Positions 52,090 to 61,072 of a stretch of DNA of 64,000 nt are shown one piece after another (position 1 is the stretch's first letter; every line of letters starts with the position of its first letter). The position numbers and the translations under genes are program-made. Source of the DNA: Nocardia huaxiensis (GTDB lineage: Bacteria; Actinomycetota; Actinomycetes; Mycobacteriales; Mycobacteriaceae); NCBI RefSeq assembly GCF_013744875.1, contig NZ_CP059399.1:3410001-3474000 (forward strand), in the 5' to 3' direction. The notes beneath the pieces are model-generated. The model ran no database searches and was not told where the DNA came from. It worked only from the letters and a program-made list of their open reading frames with translations.

Positions 52090-53061
52090 TCAGCGACGAC
52101 GCGCGGCGGCCCCTGCCCCGGCGGCGGTCGCGGCGGCGAGGAGAGCGGTCGCCAACTGCACGGCCCCGGACAGCCGAACCGCGCGGCGCAGGTCCGGAAC
52201 CCGCGGCGCGGGCCCATCGCCGAGCGTGGGCCGCATCTCCACACCGTGCCGATACTCGGTGCGGCCACCCAACCGGACGCCGAGCGCACCGGCCATGGAG
52301 GCTTCCGCCACACCGGCATTCGGGCTCGGATGCTGCGCCGCATCCCGACGCCACGCCCGCCACGCCTCGCCGGGGCGTCCGCCGACCACCGGCGCCAGCA
52401 CAGTCGTCAGCACGCCCGCGACCCGAGCGGGAACGAGATTGGCCACATCATCGGTCCGAGCGGCCGCCCAACCGAACTGGCTGTACCGCTCATTGCGATA
52501 CCCCACCATGGCGTCGAGCGTGTTGATCGCCCGATACGCGAGCAACCCGGGAACCCCCGCGACCGCCCCCCAAACCAGCGGCGCCACAGTCGCATCGGAG
52601 GTGTTCTCCGCAATGGACTCCAACGCGGCCCGAGCCAGCCCATCGGCCTCGAGCACTTCCGGATCCCGCCCACACAGCGACGGCAGCAGCGCCCGCGCAG
52701 CCTCGAGATCCCCGGCCTCGAGATGATCAGCCATCTCCCGCCCCACCCGAGTCAACGTGCGCCCCCCGAGAACCGTCCAGGTGGCAGCCGCCGTCAGAAC
52801 GACATCGCCGACCGCGCGCGCACCGGCCGACCGCCGCGCGCCGGCAAGGCGACTCAGCCCGACCCCCACCCCGGTCACCCCACCGACCAGCACCACCTCG
52901 TACACGACCCCCGCCGCCCGATCATCCCGATAGGTCACCTTTTCCAGCGCCATCGCCGCCGACCCGAATCCAGCCACCGGATGCCCCCGTCGAGGGTCAC
53001 CCAGCACCCGATCCAGCGCGAACCCGAGCAGCAGCCCGACCGCAGTTGAAGTCCTCCGCAC
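52090..53061 (-). CDS. cobD: Cobalamin biosynthesis protein CobD/CbiB
   Basis: 323 residues from GTG 53061. LLLGFALDRVLGDPRRGHPVAGFGSA is the family start, and ESIAENTSDATVAPLVWGAVAGVPGLLAYRAINTLDAMVGYRNERY is its signature block; several membrane segments are present. It joins aminopropanol (or its phosphate) to adenosylcobyric acid, making cobinamide. It lies near SURF1 and phosphatase genes, with cobC about 5 kb to the right, the order seen at the Mycobacterium Rv2236c-Rv2228c locus apart from the inserted island. Confidence 0.92.
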   Translation of the reverse strand: MRRTSTAVGLLLGFALDRVLGDPRRGHPVAGFGSAAMALEKVTYRDDRAAGVVYEVVLVGGVTGVGVGLSRLAGARRSAGARAVGDVVLTAAATWTVLGGRTLTRVGREMADHLEAGDLEAARALLPSLCGRDPEVLEADGLARAALESIAENTSDATVAPLVWGAVAGVPGLLAYRAINTLDAMVGYRNERYSQFGWAAARTDDVANLVPARVAGVLTTVLAPVVGGRPGEAWRAWRRDAAQHPSPNAGVAEASMAGALGVRLGGRTEYRHGVEMRPTLGDGPAPRVPDLRRAVRLSGAVQLATALLAAATAAGAGAAARRR

Positions 53062-53141
53062 CGCCCGAGGTTAGCTGTCGCACTCGAGCCCGCCGTCGGA
53101 CGTGTCGCGGGGACAGCCGCCGGCGCGCACTTCTGTCCCGG

Positions 53142-53162
53142 AATCTGCCACTTCGGCAGATT
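53142..53162. promoter_or_regulatory. Short hairpin upstream of cobD
   Basis: AATCTGCC and GGCAGATT form an 8-base perfect inverted repeat with a 5-base loop, in the gap between cobD and the third palindromic repeat. It may be an operator or terminator; too small to assign. Confidence 0.35.
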
Positions 53163-53198
53163 GCGATCGATACCGAGGTCGGCGGGGCGAGGCGACCC

Positions 53199-53288
53199 CG
53201 TCATCCCGGCGCGTCTTTGGCCGGGATCCACACTGTCTGTGCCACAACGTGTTTCGTGGATCCCGGCCAAAAGCATGCCGGGATTACG
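53199..53288. repeat. Intergenic palindromic repeat, copy 3
   Basis: 90 bases from CGTCATCCCGGCGCGTCTTT to AGCATGCCGGGATTACG, again built of inverted arms around a variable centre. It lies between SURF1 and cobD, both on the minus strand. The arms agree closely with copies 1 and 2 while the centres do not, the mark of a mobile or gene-converted palindromic element. Confidence 0.85.
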
Positions 53289-53343
53289 GGGTGATTTCAG
53301 GCCGGCTGGAGGAAGCGTGGTGCGGGTGGTGTGGCGCGGCGGG

Positions 53344-54327
53344 TCAGCGTCGGCTGCCGCCGTAGCGATCCGCGAGCCGGGCCTCGTTGCTGAGCTTCTT
53401 GGACTCGGCCGGGGTCCGGGTGTCCGGTGCGGTGGCCGGGGCCGATGTGGTCACGGTGGTCGGTGAGGCGGTAGCGGGTTCGGCGGCGGGCGTCTCGACT
53501 GTGGCCGGTTGGGGTGGCTCGGTGCCCGATTCCGTTGTGGCTTCGGCGCGTTCGCGGCGGCGGGCGCGGAGTTCGGCGTAGACGAAGTAGCCGAGGCCGA
53601 GGGGGGCCATGATGCCGAAGGCCAGCCATTGCAGGCCGTAGGAGAGGTAGGGGCCGGCGTCGAGTTGGGGGAGGGCCACGGGGGTGAATGCGCCGGGTTG
53701 GTTTTCGGCGAGTTGGAGGTAGCCGCCGCCACCGTTGGTGGGGATGGGGGTCAGCGGGAGGCCGAGAACCGTTGCCTCCTGGGCGGTGTCGAGGGAGTAG
53801 ACCTGGCGGTAGCCGTCCTCGGTGGTCGGCACGCGCTTCGGGTCGACGCCTTCGGAGGCGCGGACGCGGGCCTCGAGACGTTGGGGTCCGGTGGGCGGGG
53901 CGGCGATCTCCGGTGGGCGGGTGCCGCCGGGGGCGGCGGCCACCATGCCGCGATCGACCAGCACGGTGGCGCCACTGTCGAGCTGGAAGGCGGCCAGCAC
54001 CGCGTAGCCGGGTGCGCCGTCGAGGACGCGCAGTCGCACCAGCACGGTCGAATCCGGGACGTAGCTGCCGTTCGCGGTGACCCGGCGCCACTCGGTGTCC
54101 TGGCCGGTGCCACCCAGCATGGTGGTGACATCCACGGGCGCGGCCTCCACCGAATCGGCTATGCGCTGATTGCGTTCCGAGGTCGTGGTGTTCTTGCCCA
54201 GCTGCCAGGGCGCGAGCACGGTGAAGCACAGGTAGGCGAATCCGGCGACGACGAGGGCCAGGATCACCCAGCTCGGCCGCAGCAGGAACGTGAGCCGCCG
54301 CAGCACACCGGATTTCGCGCCGCTCAT
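53344..54327 (-). CDS. SURF1-family cytochrome oxidase assembly protein
   Basis: 327 residues with two membrane helices, one at the N terminus (SWVILALVVAGFAYLCFTVLAPWQLG, where WQLG is the SURF1 motif) and one near residue 240 (LQWLAFGIMAPLGLGYFVYAEL). The outer domain carries LVDRGMV. It helps assemble heme-copper oxidase in the membrane. A low-complexity Thr/Ala/Pro tail follows the second helix. ATG overlaps the stop of the phosphatase gene by 4 bases, matching the paired order ptpA-SURF1 in mycobacteria, although there the two genes lie on different strands as I recall. Confidence 0.9.
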   Translation of the reverse strand: MSGAKSGVLRRLTFLLRPSWVILALVVAGFAYLCFTVLAPWQLGKNTTTSERNQRIADSVEAAPVDVTTMLGGTGQDTEWRRVTANGSYVPDSTVLVRLRVLDGAPGYAVLAAFQLDSGATVLVDRGMVAAAPGGTRPPEIAAPPTGPQRLEARVRASEGVDPKRVPTTEDGYRQVYSLDTAQEATVLGLPLTPIPTNGGGGYLQLAENQPGAFTPVALPQLDAGPYLSYGLQWLAFGIMAPLGLGYFVYAELRARRRERAEATTESGTEPPQPATVETPAAEPATASPTTVTTSAPATAPDTRTPAESKKLSNEARLADRYGGSRR

Positions 54328-54815
54328 GCCCGCTCGCCTCCGGCCGGTTCGCCGAGCTCGGCGCGGACCCAGTCGAGCAGTCCGGGCACGGCCGCCTCGA
54401 TCTGCGTGCGCACCAGCTCGAAATCGGAGCGATCCCCGTAATACGGATCCGGCACATCCCGCCCGTCGGCTCCCGGGTCGAAACTGCGCAGCAGCCGCCG
54501 CCGATCCGACGGCACCCCGAGCTGTGCCAGCGCCCGCTCGTGCCCCGTGTCCAGCGCCACCACCAGATCGGCATCGAGATGATCGTCCCCAGCCACCGCC
54601 GCCACATGCCCGACCGGATAGCTGTGCCGCCGCAAGGTCTCGGTGGTCCGCGGATCGGCATCCTCCCCCACATGCCAGCTGCCGGTCCCGGCGCTGCTCA
54701 CCCGCACCCGATCGGCCAGCCCCGCCCGCTCCAGCTCCGCGGCGAAAATCTTCTCGGCCATCGGGGAACGACAGATATTGCCCGTGCAGATGAAAGTGAT
54801 GTGAAGCTCACCCAT
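54324..54815 (-). CDS. Low-molecular-weight protein tyrosine phosphatase (PtpA-like)
   Basis: 163 residues. The phosphate loop CTGNICRS (residues 10-17) holds the nucleophile Cys and the Arg; the general-acid Asp is in VPDPYYGD near residue 120. It resembles PtpA of Mycobacterium tuberculosis, which removes phosphate from protein tyrosines and can be secreted. The partner kinase gene ptkA seen in mycobacteria is not next to it here; its place is taken by the integrase remnant and island. It overlaps SURF1 by 4 bases. Confidence 0.92.
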   Translation of the reverse strand: MGELHITFICTGNICRSPMAEKIFAAELERAGLADRVRVSSAGTGSWHVGEDADPRTTETLRRHSYPVGHVAAVAGDDHLDADLVVALDTGHERALAQLGVPSDRRRLLRSFDPGADGRDVPDPYYGDRSDFELVRTQIEAAVPGLLDWVRAELGEPAGGERA

Positions 54816-54839
54816 TGATGCCCAGCTCAGCCATGGTTT

Positions 54840-55130
54840 CTACGCCGCCTCCGGTAGCTCTTCATCGTCCGTGACAAGGTTCTGACAAGGCAGAGCGGTA
54901 ATCGTCGCGCTATAGGACTGATCCATAGCCGCCGCAACCTTGTCGAGGTCCGTGTCGAACAAGTCCGCGTACGTGTCCACTGTTTCGCTCGCGTCCTTGT
55001 ACCCGAGCATACGAGCCAGCGCCATGACGTTTGCACCGGCCGACACTGCCTGCGCTGCGCACGTGTGGCGAAGTTCGACCGGAAACGCGCCAGACGATCC
55101 CCGGTACTTGATCGGCCGACTAACCGTGCT
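54840..55130 (-). pseudogene. Remnant of a tyrosine recombinase/phage integrase
   Basis: The last 68 codons and about 30 upstream match the C-terminal end of actinobacterial integrases: LRHTCAAQAVSAGANVMALARMLGYKDASETVDTYADLFDTDLDKV. The nucleophile Tyr is in DTYADLF and the Arg of LRH is present, but the His of the HxxR box and the later GH His have been replaced (Val and Tyr). The N-terminal two thirds are missing. An old integrated element once lay here. Confidence 0.75.
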
Positions 55131-55274
55131 GGCCGTTTCGGACAGCGCGGCTCGCGGCAGATCTGTACGTTTCGCAGATCGTGATCTGAGCTCTCAACTC
55201 GCGCACCGGTATCCAGATCCGGCCGACAGATCGTCGAACTCGCATCGAGTTGTTACGCGACTAGGTTCGACGAG

Positions 55275-55700
55275 GTGGACATCGTCACCGAATCAGCTCC
55301 GTACCCGATGCCTTGTATCACCTGCGGCTCGCTGACGGAGTCCACACTCACCGAGGCGCTGGTAGGCGAAGACCACCGGTGGGATATCGACGGGCAATGC
55401 GCGACGTGTGGGGCGGTCTGGGCGGACTGCGGCTATCCGCAACCACTCGCGGGTTTTCGTGATGCCATCCTGGCCGCGAACAGAACTACTGTCCTCGAAC
55501 TCGAATCGGTCGATGTGCCGGCACCCGCCCTGATGCGAGCACTACGCCTGACTCGGCCCCTGTCACTTGCACAGGCCAAAGCCTTGGCCGAGGAGCTACG
55601 CACGACCGGCCTCGAAGGCACGCGTGTCGAGATGGAGATCATCAGGCGCCAGCTTCGCGTCATGGGCGTTTCCGCGAGACTTCAACCTGGCCGACCGTAG
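55275..55700 (+). CDS. Hypothetical protein with putative zinc site
   Basis: 141 residues from GTG 55275. CITCGSL and CATCGAVWADCG give two CxxC pairs that could bind zinc, followed by a helical part (LSLAQAKALAEELRTTGLEGTRVEMEIIRRQLRVMG) with a possible resemblance to the C-terminal ribosomal L7/L12-like fold of small regulatory proteins. No family was recognised. It stands alone next to the integrase remnant; third-position bias supports a real gene. Confidence 0.6.
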   Translation: MDIVTESAPYPMPCITCGSLTESTLTEALVGEDHRWDIDGQCATCGAVWADCGYPQPLAGFRDAILAANRTTVLELESVDVPAPALMRALRLTRPLSLAQAKALAEELRTTGLEGTRVEMEIIRRQLRVMGVSARLQPGRP

Positions 55701-55863
55701 CCGCCGGAGCCCGCGAGTGAGATCGCTGCGGAATCGCCCAGATCAGTGCGTGCGGTCGGGCACCGCGACCGTCCCAAACCGAGCGATCAGCGGCATGTGC
55801 GGATGTTCTCGCTAGGACCCGCGAATTCCGGCTTGCGGCAGCGGTCAACCTTCGTAACAACGG

Positions 55864-56393
55864 CTAGTCGGCAGTTCGATCCGAATTCCACGGTGGTAGA
55901 CGGGTGAAGTTCGGACCGTACTTCAGGTTCATCGGCGGGTACCAGACACCTGGCCATACCGGAACTCCGAGTGCCCGAAGATTCACCGGCAGGTTTTCGT
56001 CAACCACAATGTCCGGGATGATGCGGCGCACCGGGGGTAACTCGCCGCCGTCGGTGATCAGGTCCGCCACCATTTCCAGACAGTGCTGCTCGTCGTATCC
56101 GGTGACGCCGGCATACGGCGCGAGCCACCAGAGGGTCCGCTGGTGGCAATTCCCTTACGGAGAGCCGCGATTCGGCACTCGCGTTCCTGTCGAGCGCTCG
56201 CCTTGGCACTGTTGTCTTCGAGCAATGACCTGCGGTACTGGCCGAAGGCGTGACCGTTGAGGAAGGCATTCAGATGGCGGAGCGGGTCCGCAGCCGCCAA
56301 AGGTCGCCATACCCCAATCTTGCCGGTCGGGCTCGCCCGGCTCACAGCGGCCCATAACTCGCGGTGAGGGAGACCCGTGGTGGTCGCCCTCAC
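55864..56393 (-). pseudogene. Broken gene of unknown function (two frames)
   Basis: One frame reads PTGKIGVWRPLAAADPLRHLNAFLNGHAFGQYRRSLLEDNSAKASARQERECRIAAL (56393 down to about 56145); the next continues TLWWLAPYAGVTGYDEQHCLEMVADLITDGGELPPVRRIIPDIVVDE to the stop at 55864. They are joined by a shift near 56140-56150 at GGACCCTC, one base too few. The parts look like one protein of about 175 residues, perhaps an immunity-type protein. Lower GC than the neighbours. Confidence 0.6.
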
Positions 56394-56420
56394 CGCCTGT
56401 CACCTACCCGTTCGAACGGT

Positions 56421-57134
56421 TCATCGGAAAGCCCATCCGGCCGCCAGCAACTCGCTGACGCCACTCTCGACGAATCCGTAGCCCGCCCCGTCCGGCATCC
56501 AGATATTCCAGCAAATGTACACGCCGACAGCGACCCGACCTGGAGTTCTGATCAACTGAATCTCGATCGGCGCATTGAGTGTGTTCGCCATAGGACCTGC
56601 AATCCAGACGGATTCGTCCCTGTGAATCACAGGGTGCTCGGCGGTCGAGCTCCGGTAGTGGACAGGTATGGTTCGAATATCCGAAGGGAAATATCCGTCA
56701 GGCGTTCTGGCCATCGAATATCTGATCCAGATCTCATCCCATCCCGGACGCAGGAGGGGGTTCTCTGCACGATCCTCATCCAGTGACCGGACAAACCATT
56801 CATAAACCGAGTCATGGCTCAATTCGTCGACTTGTTCGAAAACATTTCCCGCCGAAACGAAATCGGTGAGCATCCCTTCGGGTGGAGACGCCGCGCGGAT
56901 CGTGCGTTGCGACGAAGTCGGGAAAGTCTCGTCGATCGGTATATCGAACTCATTCATCCAGTACAGAGTCGAGAGGTCTACGGAGAGTGGAATGCAGAAC
57001 CCGGACATTAATCGAAACACGCCGTCCAGCGTCGACCGATCGAATTCGACGTCGGATTCGAATTCCTGCGCACATCGCTCGAGATGGAAACTGTAACCAG
57101 GTGAGTCGAAGATCTCTACGCGCCTATTTTCCAT
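56421..57134 (-). CDS. Hypothetical protein, immunity-like
   Basis: 237 residues (MENRRVEIFDSPGYSFHLERCAQEFES...), acidic and Trp-rich, no signal peptide or membrane helix. GC is near 50 percent, below the roughly 68 percent around it, so it is probably acquired. It overlaps the end of the upstream fragment by 11 bases, the arrangement of an immunity gene following a toxin. No family recognised. Confidence 0.6.
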   Translation of the reverse strand: MENRRVEIFDSPGYSFHLERCAQEFESDVEFDRSTLDGVFRLMSGFCIPLSVDLSTLYWMNEFDIPIDETFPTSSQRTIRAASPPEGMLTDFVSAGNVFEQVDELSHDSVYEWFVRSLDEDRAENPLLRPGWDEIWIRYSMARTPDGYFPSDIRTIPVHYRSSTAEHPVIHRDESVWIAGPMANTLNAPIEIQLIRTPGRVAVGVYICWNIWMPDGAGYGFVESGVSELLAAGWAFR

Positions 57135-57561
57135 ATTCCGTGACGCTCTTATTGATTCGATTGAATTCGGCGATCAGGGCGTGTGTACGCTCATCGATGA
57201 TCGAGATCCTGTCGAGGTTCTCAATCTTTTTCGGACCCTTCGGTCCACGTCCGGTTTCGCCGTTGAGTCGATCCTTGAAGTCGTCGAAAATGTTGGTTGT
57301 CATGCTCGGCTTGCCCCCGGAGAGGGGTCCGCCGTCCGATCTTGTTCGTACAAGGTCACCGTTGGCCTTGAATTCGAGATTCAGAGGCGTGCCGGGAACA
57401 ATTCTTGGTTCAATTCTTGCGAAGATGCTCAGATGCGGGGTCATGATCGGATCTCCTACCTTCGCGCGGTCCGCGACCTTCGTGGTCGCGTTATTGAGGT
57501 GGAATGAGAAACTCTTGGCAGCATCTACCGGGCTGCTCAAGAACGCCCCGGCCAACTGCAA
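57124..57561 (-). pseudogene. C-terminal fragment of a polymorphic-toxin-like protein
   Basis: A frame of about 145 codons from TTG 57561, open back to a stop near 57585, without a ribosome binding site. SSPVDAAKSFSFHLNNATTKVADRAKVGDP and the tail NLDRISIIDERTHALIAEFNRINKSVTEYGK look like the end of a large secreted or Rhs-type toxin whose first part is lost. The GC content is low. The immunity-like gene follows with an 11-base overlap. Confidence 0.5.
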
Positions 57562-57675
57562 CCGTGCCGGGGTGTTTCGCCGACTTCATAGCACTGAGCC
57601 CTTCCGGCGGTATCTGGCGTGATTTGGCTGGAGGGGCTGAGGCTGCAACCCGCGCACCCACCCCTCCGGCGGTGG

Positions 57676-57873
57676 CTATTCCGCCTGCTGAATCCGCTCC
57701 AGCGCCTCGTCCAGCTCGCGCCCGATCTCGTCGAGCCCGGCAATGAGCTGATCCAATTGCGCGCCCACCCCCGCGAACTCGTCCATGAAGCCGAAGTCCA
57801 TGTCCTCGAACTCGGCCCGAAGGGCAGCGCGCTGCTCAGCGAGTTCGGCCAACTGCGGATCAGGTTCGGTCAC
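57676..57873 (-). CDS. Small coiled-coil hypothetical protein
   Basis: 65 residues from GTG 57873: VTEPDPQLAELAEQRAALRAEFEDMDFGFMDEFAG then an amphipathic helix ending LDEALERIQQAE. A longer frame to 57996 exists but lacks coding character. No ribosome binding site is evident, so it may be leaderless. High GC returns here, marking the island edge. Confidence 0.55.
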   Translation of the reverse strand: MTEPDPQLAELAEQRAALRAEFEDMDFGFMDEFAGVGAQLDQLIAGLDEIGRELDEALERIQQAE

Positions 57874-57963
57874 CGGCCGAGAATACGACGCGACCCACCT
57901 CGCCGGTATGCCATACGGCGAAGGCGGTCCCGGGCATGGATGCCGCTCGAACCCGGCCACGTA

Positions 57964-58108
57964 GGGTGTCGCCTGTGCTCCAGGACACGGCAACACGCCG
58001 CGACACCCACCTCCCGGGAGGCTGCGCCCGAACAGCGGCCACCACCCTCGGAGGTGCGATGCCGGTGTCCGGGCAGGCGTCGAATCGGGAGTGCCGGTCG
58101 CGAGAGGT
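57964..58108 (+). promoter_or_regulatory. Structured leader of cobC, possible cobalamin riboswitch
   Basis: GGGTGTCGC (57964-57972) pairs with GCGACACCC (58000-58008); further on CTGCGCCCGAACAGCGG resembles the conserved CTGnCCCGCAACnGT core, and GAATCGGGAGTGCCGG (about 58082-58097) loosely resembles the B12 box. It stands right before the cobC start. Matches are weak; this is a suggestion only. Confidence 0.3.
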
Positions 58109-58123
58109 GAGGAGCGGGACGTC

Positions 58124-59188
58124 GTGAGCGGGTCCGGGATGGGCAGTGTCGATCACGCCAAGTTGCGGCATCACGGGGATGCGGAGGTGCGGCCGGGGAT
58201 GGTCGACTTCGCGGTGAACGTGCAGGGGAGTGCGCCGCCGGAATGGTTGCGGGAGCGGCTCGCCGCGCGGCTGGGGGAGCTGGGGCGGTACCCGGACGCG
58301 GGAGCGGAACAGGCCGCACGGGCGGCGGTCGCGGCGCGGCACGGGCGGCGGCCGGAGGAAGTGCTGCTGCTCGCGGGCGCGGCCGAAGGGTTCGCGATGC
58401 TGCCGCGATTGCATCCCGCACTGGCCGCGATCGTCCACCCGTCCTTCACCGAGCCGGAGCTGGCGTTGCGGGAGGCCGGAGTTCCGGTGGCACGCGTTGT
58501 GCTGGAGCCGCCGTACCTACTGGAATCCGCGCTCGGTTCGGATTCGGGCGGGGTGCCGGAGGCGGCGGACCTTGTGGTGGTGGGGAATCCGACCAATCCT
58601 ACGTCGGTGCTGCATCCGGTGCAGAGCATGCTGCGGCTGCGGCGGCCCGGCCGGATCGTGGTGGTGGACGAGGCGTTTCAGGATGCGATTCCCGGGGAGA
58701 CGGAATCGCTTGCGGGGGAGGCTTATCCGGATGTGCTGATCTTGCGCAGCCTCACCAAGACCTGGGCGCTGGCCGGATTGCGATGCGGGTACTTCCTCGG
58801 GGATCCGGAGGTGCTGGCGCGGTTGAATCAGGGGCGGGCGCATTGGCCGCTGGGGACCTTGCAACTGGAGGCCATCGCGGCTACCAGCGCGCCGGAGGCG
58901 GTGGCTCAGTCGCAGCGGAAGGCGGAAAGCATTGCGGCGGACCGGGATGCGATGATTCCCCGGCTGCGGGAACTCGGGATCGAGGTGCACGAGCCGGCTC
59001 GGGGGCCGTTCGTGCTGATTCGGGTGCCGGATGCCGAGCTCTTGCGGAAGCGACTGGCGGACAAGGGGATCGCGGTGCGGCGCGGGGATACGTTCCCGGG
59101 GCTCGAACCCGGCCACCTGCGGTTGGCGGTTCGGCCTGCCGGTGAGGTGGATCGGCTGGTCGCCGCGATTCGCGAAGTCGGGCTGTAG
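58124..59188 (+). CDS. cobC: CobC-like PLP-dependent aminotransferase/threonine-phosphate decarboxylase
   Basis: 354 residues. The PLP lysine lies in [34 protein letters not shown] and [14 protein letters not shown] hold the Asn and Asp that fix the cofactor. It belongs to the histidinol-phosphate aminotransferase group; the cobalamin branch makes aminopropanol phosphate from threonine phosphate. GTG 58124 has GGAG 9 bases upstream, so the earlier GTG 58091, inside the possible leader, is rejected. Nif3, zinc-ribbon and RNase H/phosphatase genes follow, as in the Mycobacterium Rv2231c-Rv2228c block. Confidence 0.88.
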   Translation: MSGSGMGSVDHAKLRHHGDAEVRPGMVDFAVNVQGSAPPEWLRERLAARLGELGRYPDAGAEQAARAAVAARHGRRPEEVLLLAGAAEGFAMLPRLHPALAAIVHPSFTEPELALREAGVPVARVVLEPPYLLESALGSDSGGVPEAADLVVVGNPTNPTSVLHPVQSMLRLRRPGRIVVVDEAFQDAIPGETESLAGEAYPDVLILRSLTKTWALAGLRCGYFLGDPEVLARLNQGRAHWPLGTLQLEAIAATSAPEAVAQSQRKAESIAADRDAMIPRLRELGIEVHEPARGPFVLIRVPDAELLRKRLADKGIAVRRGDTFPGLEPGHLRLAVRPAGEVDRLVAAIREVGL

Positions 59189-59226
59189 GAAACGACTGTG
59201 GTGACTGTCTCGAAAGGGGTTCGGTT

Positions 59227-60360
59227 GTGGTGACGGCGGTGCGGTTGGCGGATGTCATTGCGGCGCTGGATGCGGCGTACCCGCCGCAGCTGGCCGAATC
59301 GTGGGATTCGGTGGGACTGGTCTGCGGTGATCCGGCAGAACCGGTGTCCCGCGTGCTGTTCGCGGTGGACGCCACCGCCGGAGTCGTGGACGAGGCCATC
59401 GAATGGGGTGCGCAGGCGCTCGTCGTGCACCACCCGCTGCTGTTGCGCGGGGTGGACACCGTGGCCGCCGATACACCGAAAGGCGCACTGCTGCACCGGC
59501 TCATCCGGTCCGGGTGTGCGCTGTTCAGCGCGCACACCAATGCGGATTCGGCCGATCCGGGGGTCTCGGATGCGCTGGCCGCGGCCATCGGGCTGACGGT
59601 CACCGGTCCGCTTGATCCGAAACCTGTTGCGGCCGTGGACAAGTGGGAGATCACCGTGCCGCGCACGCACAGTGCGGAGGTGCTGGCGGCGCTGTTCGCG
59701 GCGGGCGCGGGGGCCGGTGGCAATTACAGCGACGCCGCCTGGCGGGTGGAGGGGACCGCGCAATACCGGCCCCTCGACGGGGCGAACCCGGCGCTCGGTG
59801 CGATCGGCGAATTGCACAGCGCTACCGAGGATCGCCTCGAAGTGGTCGCCCCGCCGTCCCGGCGCGCGGCCGTCCTCGCCGCCCTGCGTGCCGCGCATCC
59901 CTATGAGGAACCGGCCTATCACGTCACCGAACGCGCCGCCCTCGCCTCCGGCCTCGGGATCGGCCGCATCGGCGAGCTGCCCGCCCCGGAATCGTTGCGC
60001 GAGTTCACCGCTCGCGTGCGCAAGGCGCTGCCCGAGACCACCTGGGGTGTGCGTGCCGCCGGTGATCCGGATCGGGTAATCAAGACCGTCGCCGTCTGCG
60101 GCGGGGCCGGAGATTCCTTCCTGGGCAAGGTGTCTCGCCTCGGCGTGGATGCCTACGTCACCTCCGACCTGCGTCACCATCCGGCGGACGAGCACCTGCG
60201 CGCGGGCGGCCCGGCGCTGGTCGACGCCGCCCACTGGGCCACCGAATTCCCCTGGTGCGCACAGGCGGAAGGCATTGTCCGCGCCGCGCTCCCCGGCCTC
60301 GAGACCCGTGTCTCGACGCTGCGCACCGACCCATGGACTCTCGGCGTCGCAGACTGCTGA
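59227..60360 (+). CDS. Nif3-like dinuclear metal-centre protein
   Basis: 377 residues. The start [28 protein letters not shown] and the metal motif [10 protein letters not shown] are typical of the Nif3/YbgI/DUF34 family; a middle insertion domain and C-terminal THxH-type ligands in [14 protein letters not shown] follow. It forms a toroidal hexamer with two metals per subunit; proposed roles include GTP cyclohydrolase-like activity, unproven. It follows cobC by 38 bases, as in mycobacteria. Confidence 0.9.
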   Translation: MVTAVRLADVIAALDAAYPPQLAESWDSVGLVCGDPAEPVSRVLFAVDATAGVVDEAIEWGAQALVVHHPLLLRGVDTVAADTPKGALLHRLIRSGCALFSAHTNADSADPGVSDALAAAIGLTVTGPLDPKPVAAVDKWEITVPRTHSAEVLAALFAAGAGAGGNYSDAAWRVEGTAQYRPLDGANPALGAIGELHSATEDRLEVVAPPSRRAAVLAALRAAHPYEEPAYHVTERAALASGLGIGRIGELPAPESLREFTARVRKALPETTWGVRAAGDPDRVIKTVAVCGGAGDSFLGKVSRLGVDAYVTSDLRHHPADEHLRAGGPALVDAAHWATEFPWCAQAEGIVRAALPGLETRVSTLRTDPWTLGVADC

Positions 60361-60463
60361 GTGTCCGGGGTGCGGGGCAGCGGCTCGGCGGGGCCGCACT
60401 CTGCCCGCGGCTCCGCCCGCCTGATCGAGGTCGTGGAGCGTCGTGCGGCTGCCGCCGCTCCGA

Positions 60464-60907
60464 CTATTCGGCGACGACCGTGGTGGGTTCGTGCTCGACC
60501 GGGAAGTTCACCGAATTGGCGATGAAGCACCTCTTGTGTGCGTCGTGGTGTAGCCGCTGCGCGGTGTCGATCATGCTCGCCTCGGCGACCGTGACCCGGG
60601 GCCGCAGGGTCACATGCTGGAACCGCTGGTCGTCCATGACGCCGACCGCCGTGTCGTGATAGCCGGTGACCACCACACCGGCTTCGGCGCACAGGTGCAG
60701 GTACCAGAGCATGTGGCAGTCCGACAGCGAACCGACCAGCAGTTGCTCCGGATTCCACCGGCTGGTGTCGCCGCGGAATTTGGGGTCGGAGGTGGCGGGA
60801 ATCGGTGGCCGCCCGGCGGCGAGCACCTCGTGATTGCGTGAATACGACCGGTAGTCGGTGGTCGCGCCGGACCACGTGACCTCAACCTCGTACACATGTT
60901 CAGCCAT
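60464..60907 (-). CDS. OsmC-family peroxiredoxin
   Basis: 147 residues. The two redox cysteines are visible in GSLSDCHMLWYL and HKRCFIANSVNFPV. OsmC/Ohr proteins reduce organic peroxides with thiol cofactors. ATG 60907 starts MAEHVYEVEVTWSGATTDYRSYSRNHEV. It runs against its neighbours and interrupts an otherwise one-way block of conserved genes; this insertion is absent from the mycobacterial order as I recall it. Confidence 0.88.
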   Translation of the reverse strand: MAEHVYEVEVTWSGATTDYRSYSRNHEVLAAGRPPIPATSDPKFRGDTSRWNPEQLLVGSLSDCHMLWYLHLCAEAGVVVTGYHDTAVGVMDDQRFQHVTLRPRVTVAEASMIDTAQRLHHDAHKRCFIANSVNFPVEHEPTTVVAE

Positions 60908-61072
60908 ACGCCGACCCTCGCATATCGGGCGCGGGACCGGCAGGGGATTTCCGGCGCGCATGCCCCTGCTCGAGCGTTTTCCCTGGTTGTGGCGGGGTTG
61001 GGCAATGGGACCCCGCCGGGCGGGTACGGTGGGAGTCTTGAACCGTCCATAGCGTCCAGGAGACCTTCCGCG

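Noticed and set aside
54816..55274. tRNA attachment site for the integrase remnant
   Set aside because: No cloverleaf or CCA end was found on either side of the remnant.
58091..58123. Upstream GTG for cobC
   Set aside because: No ribosome binding site in front of it, while GTG 58124 has GGAG at 9 bases.
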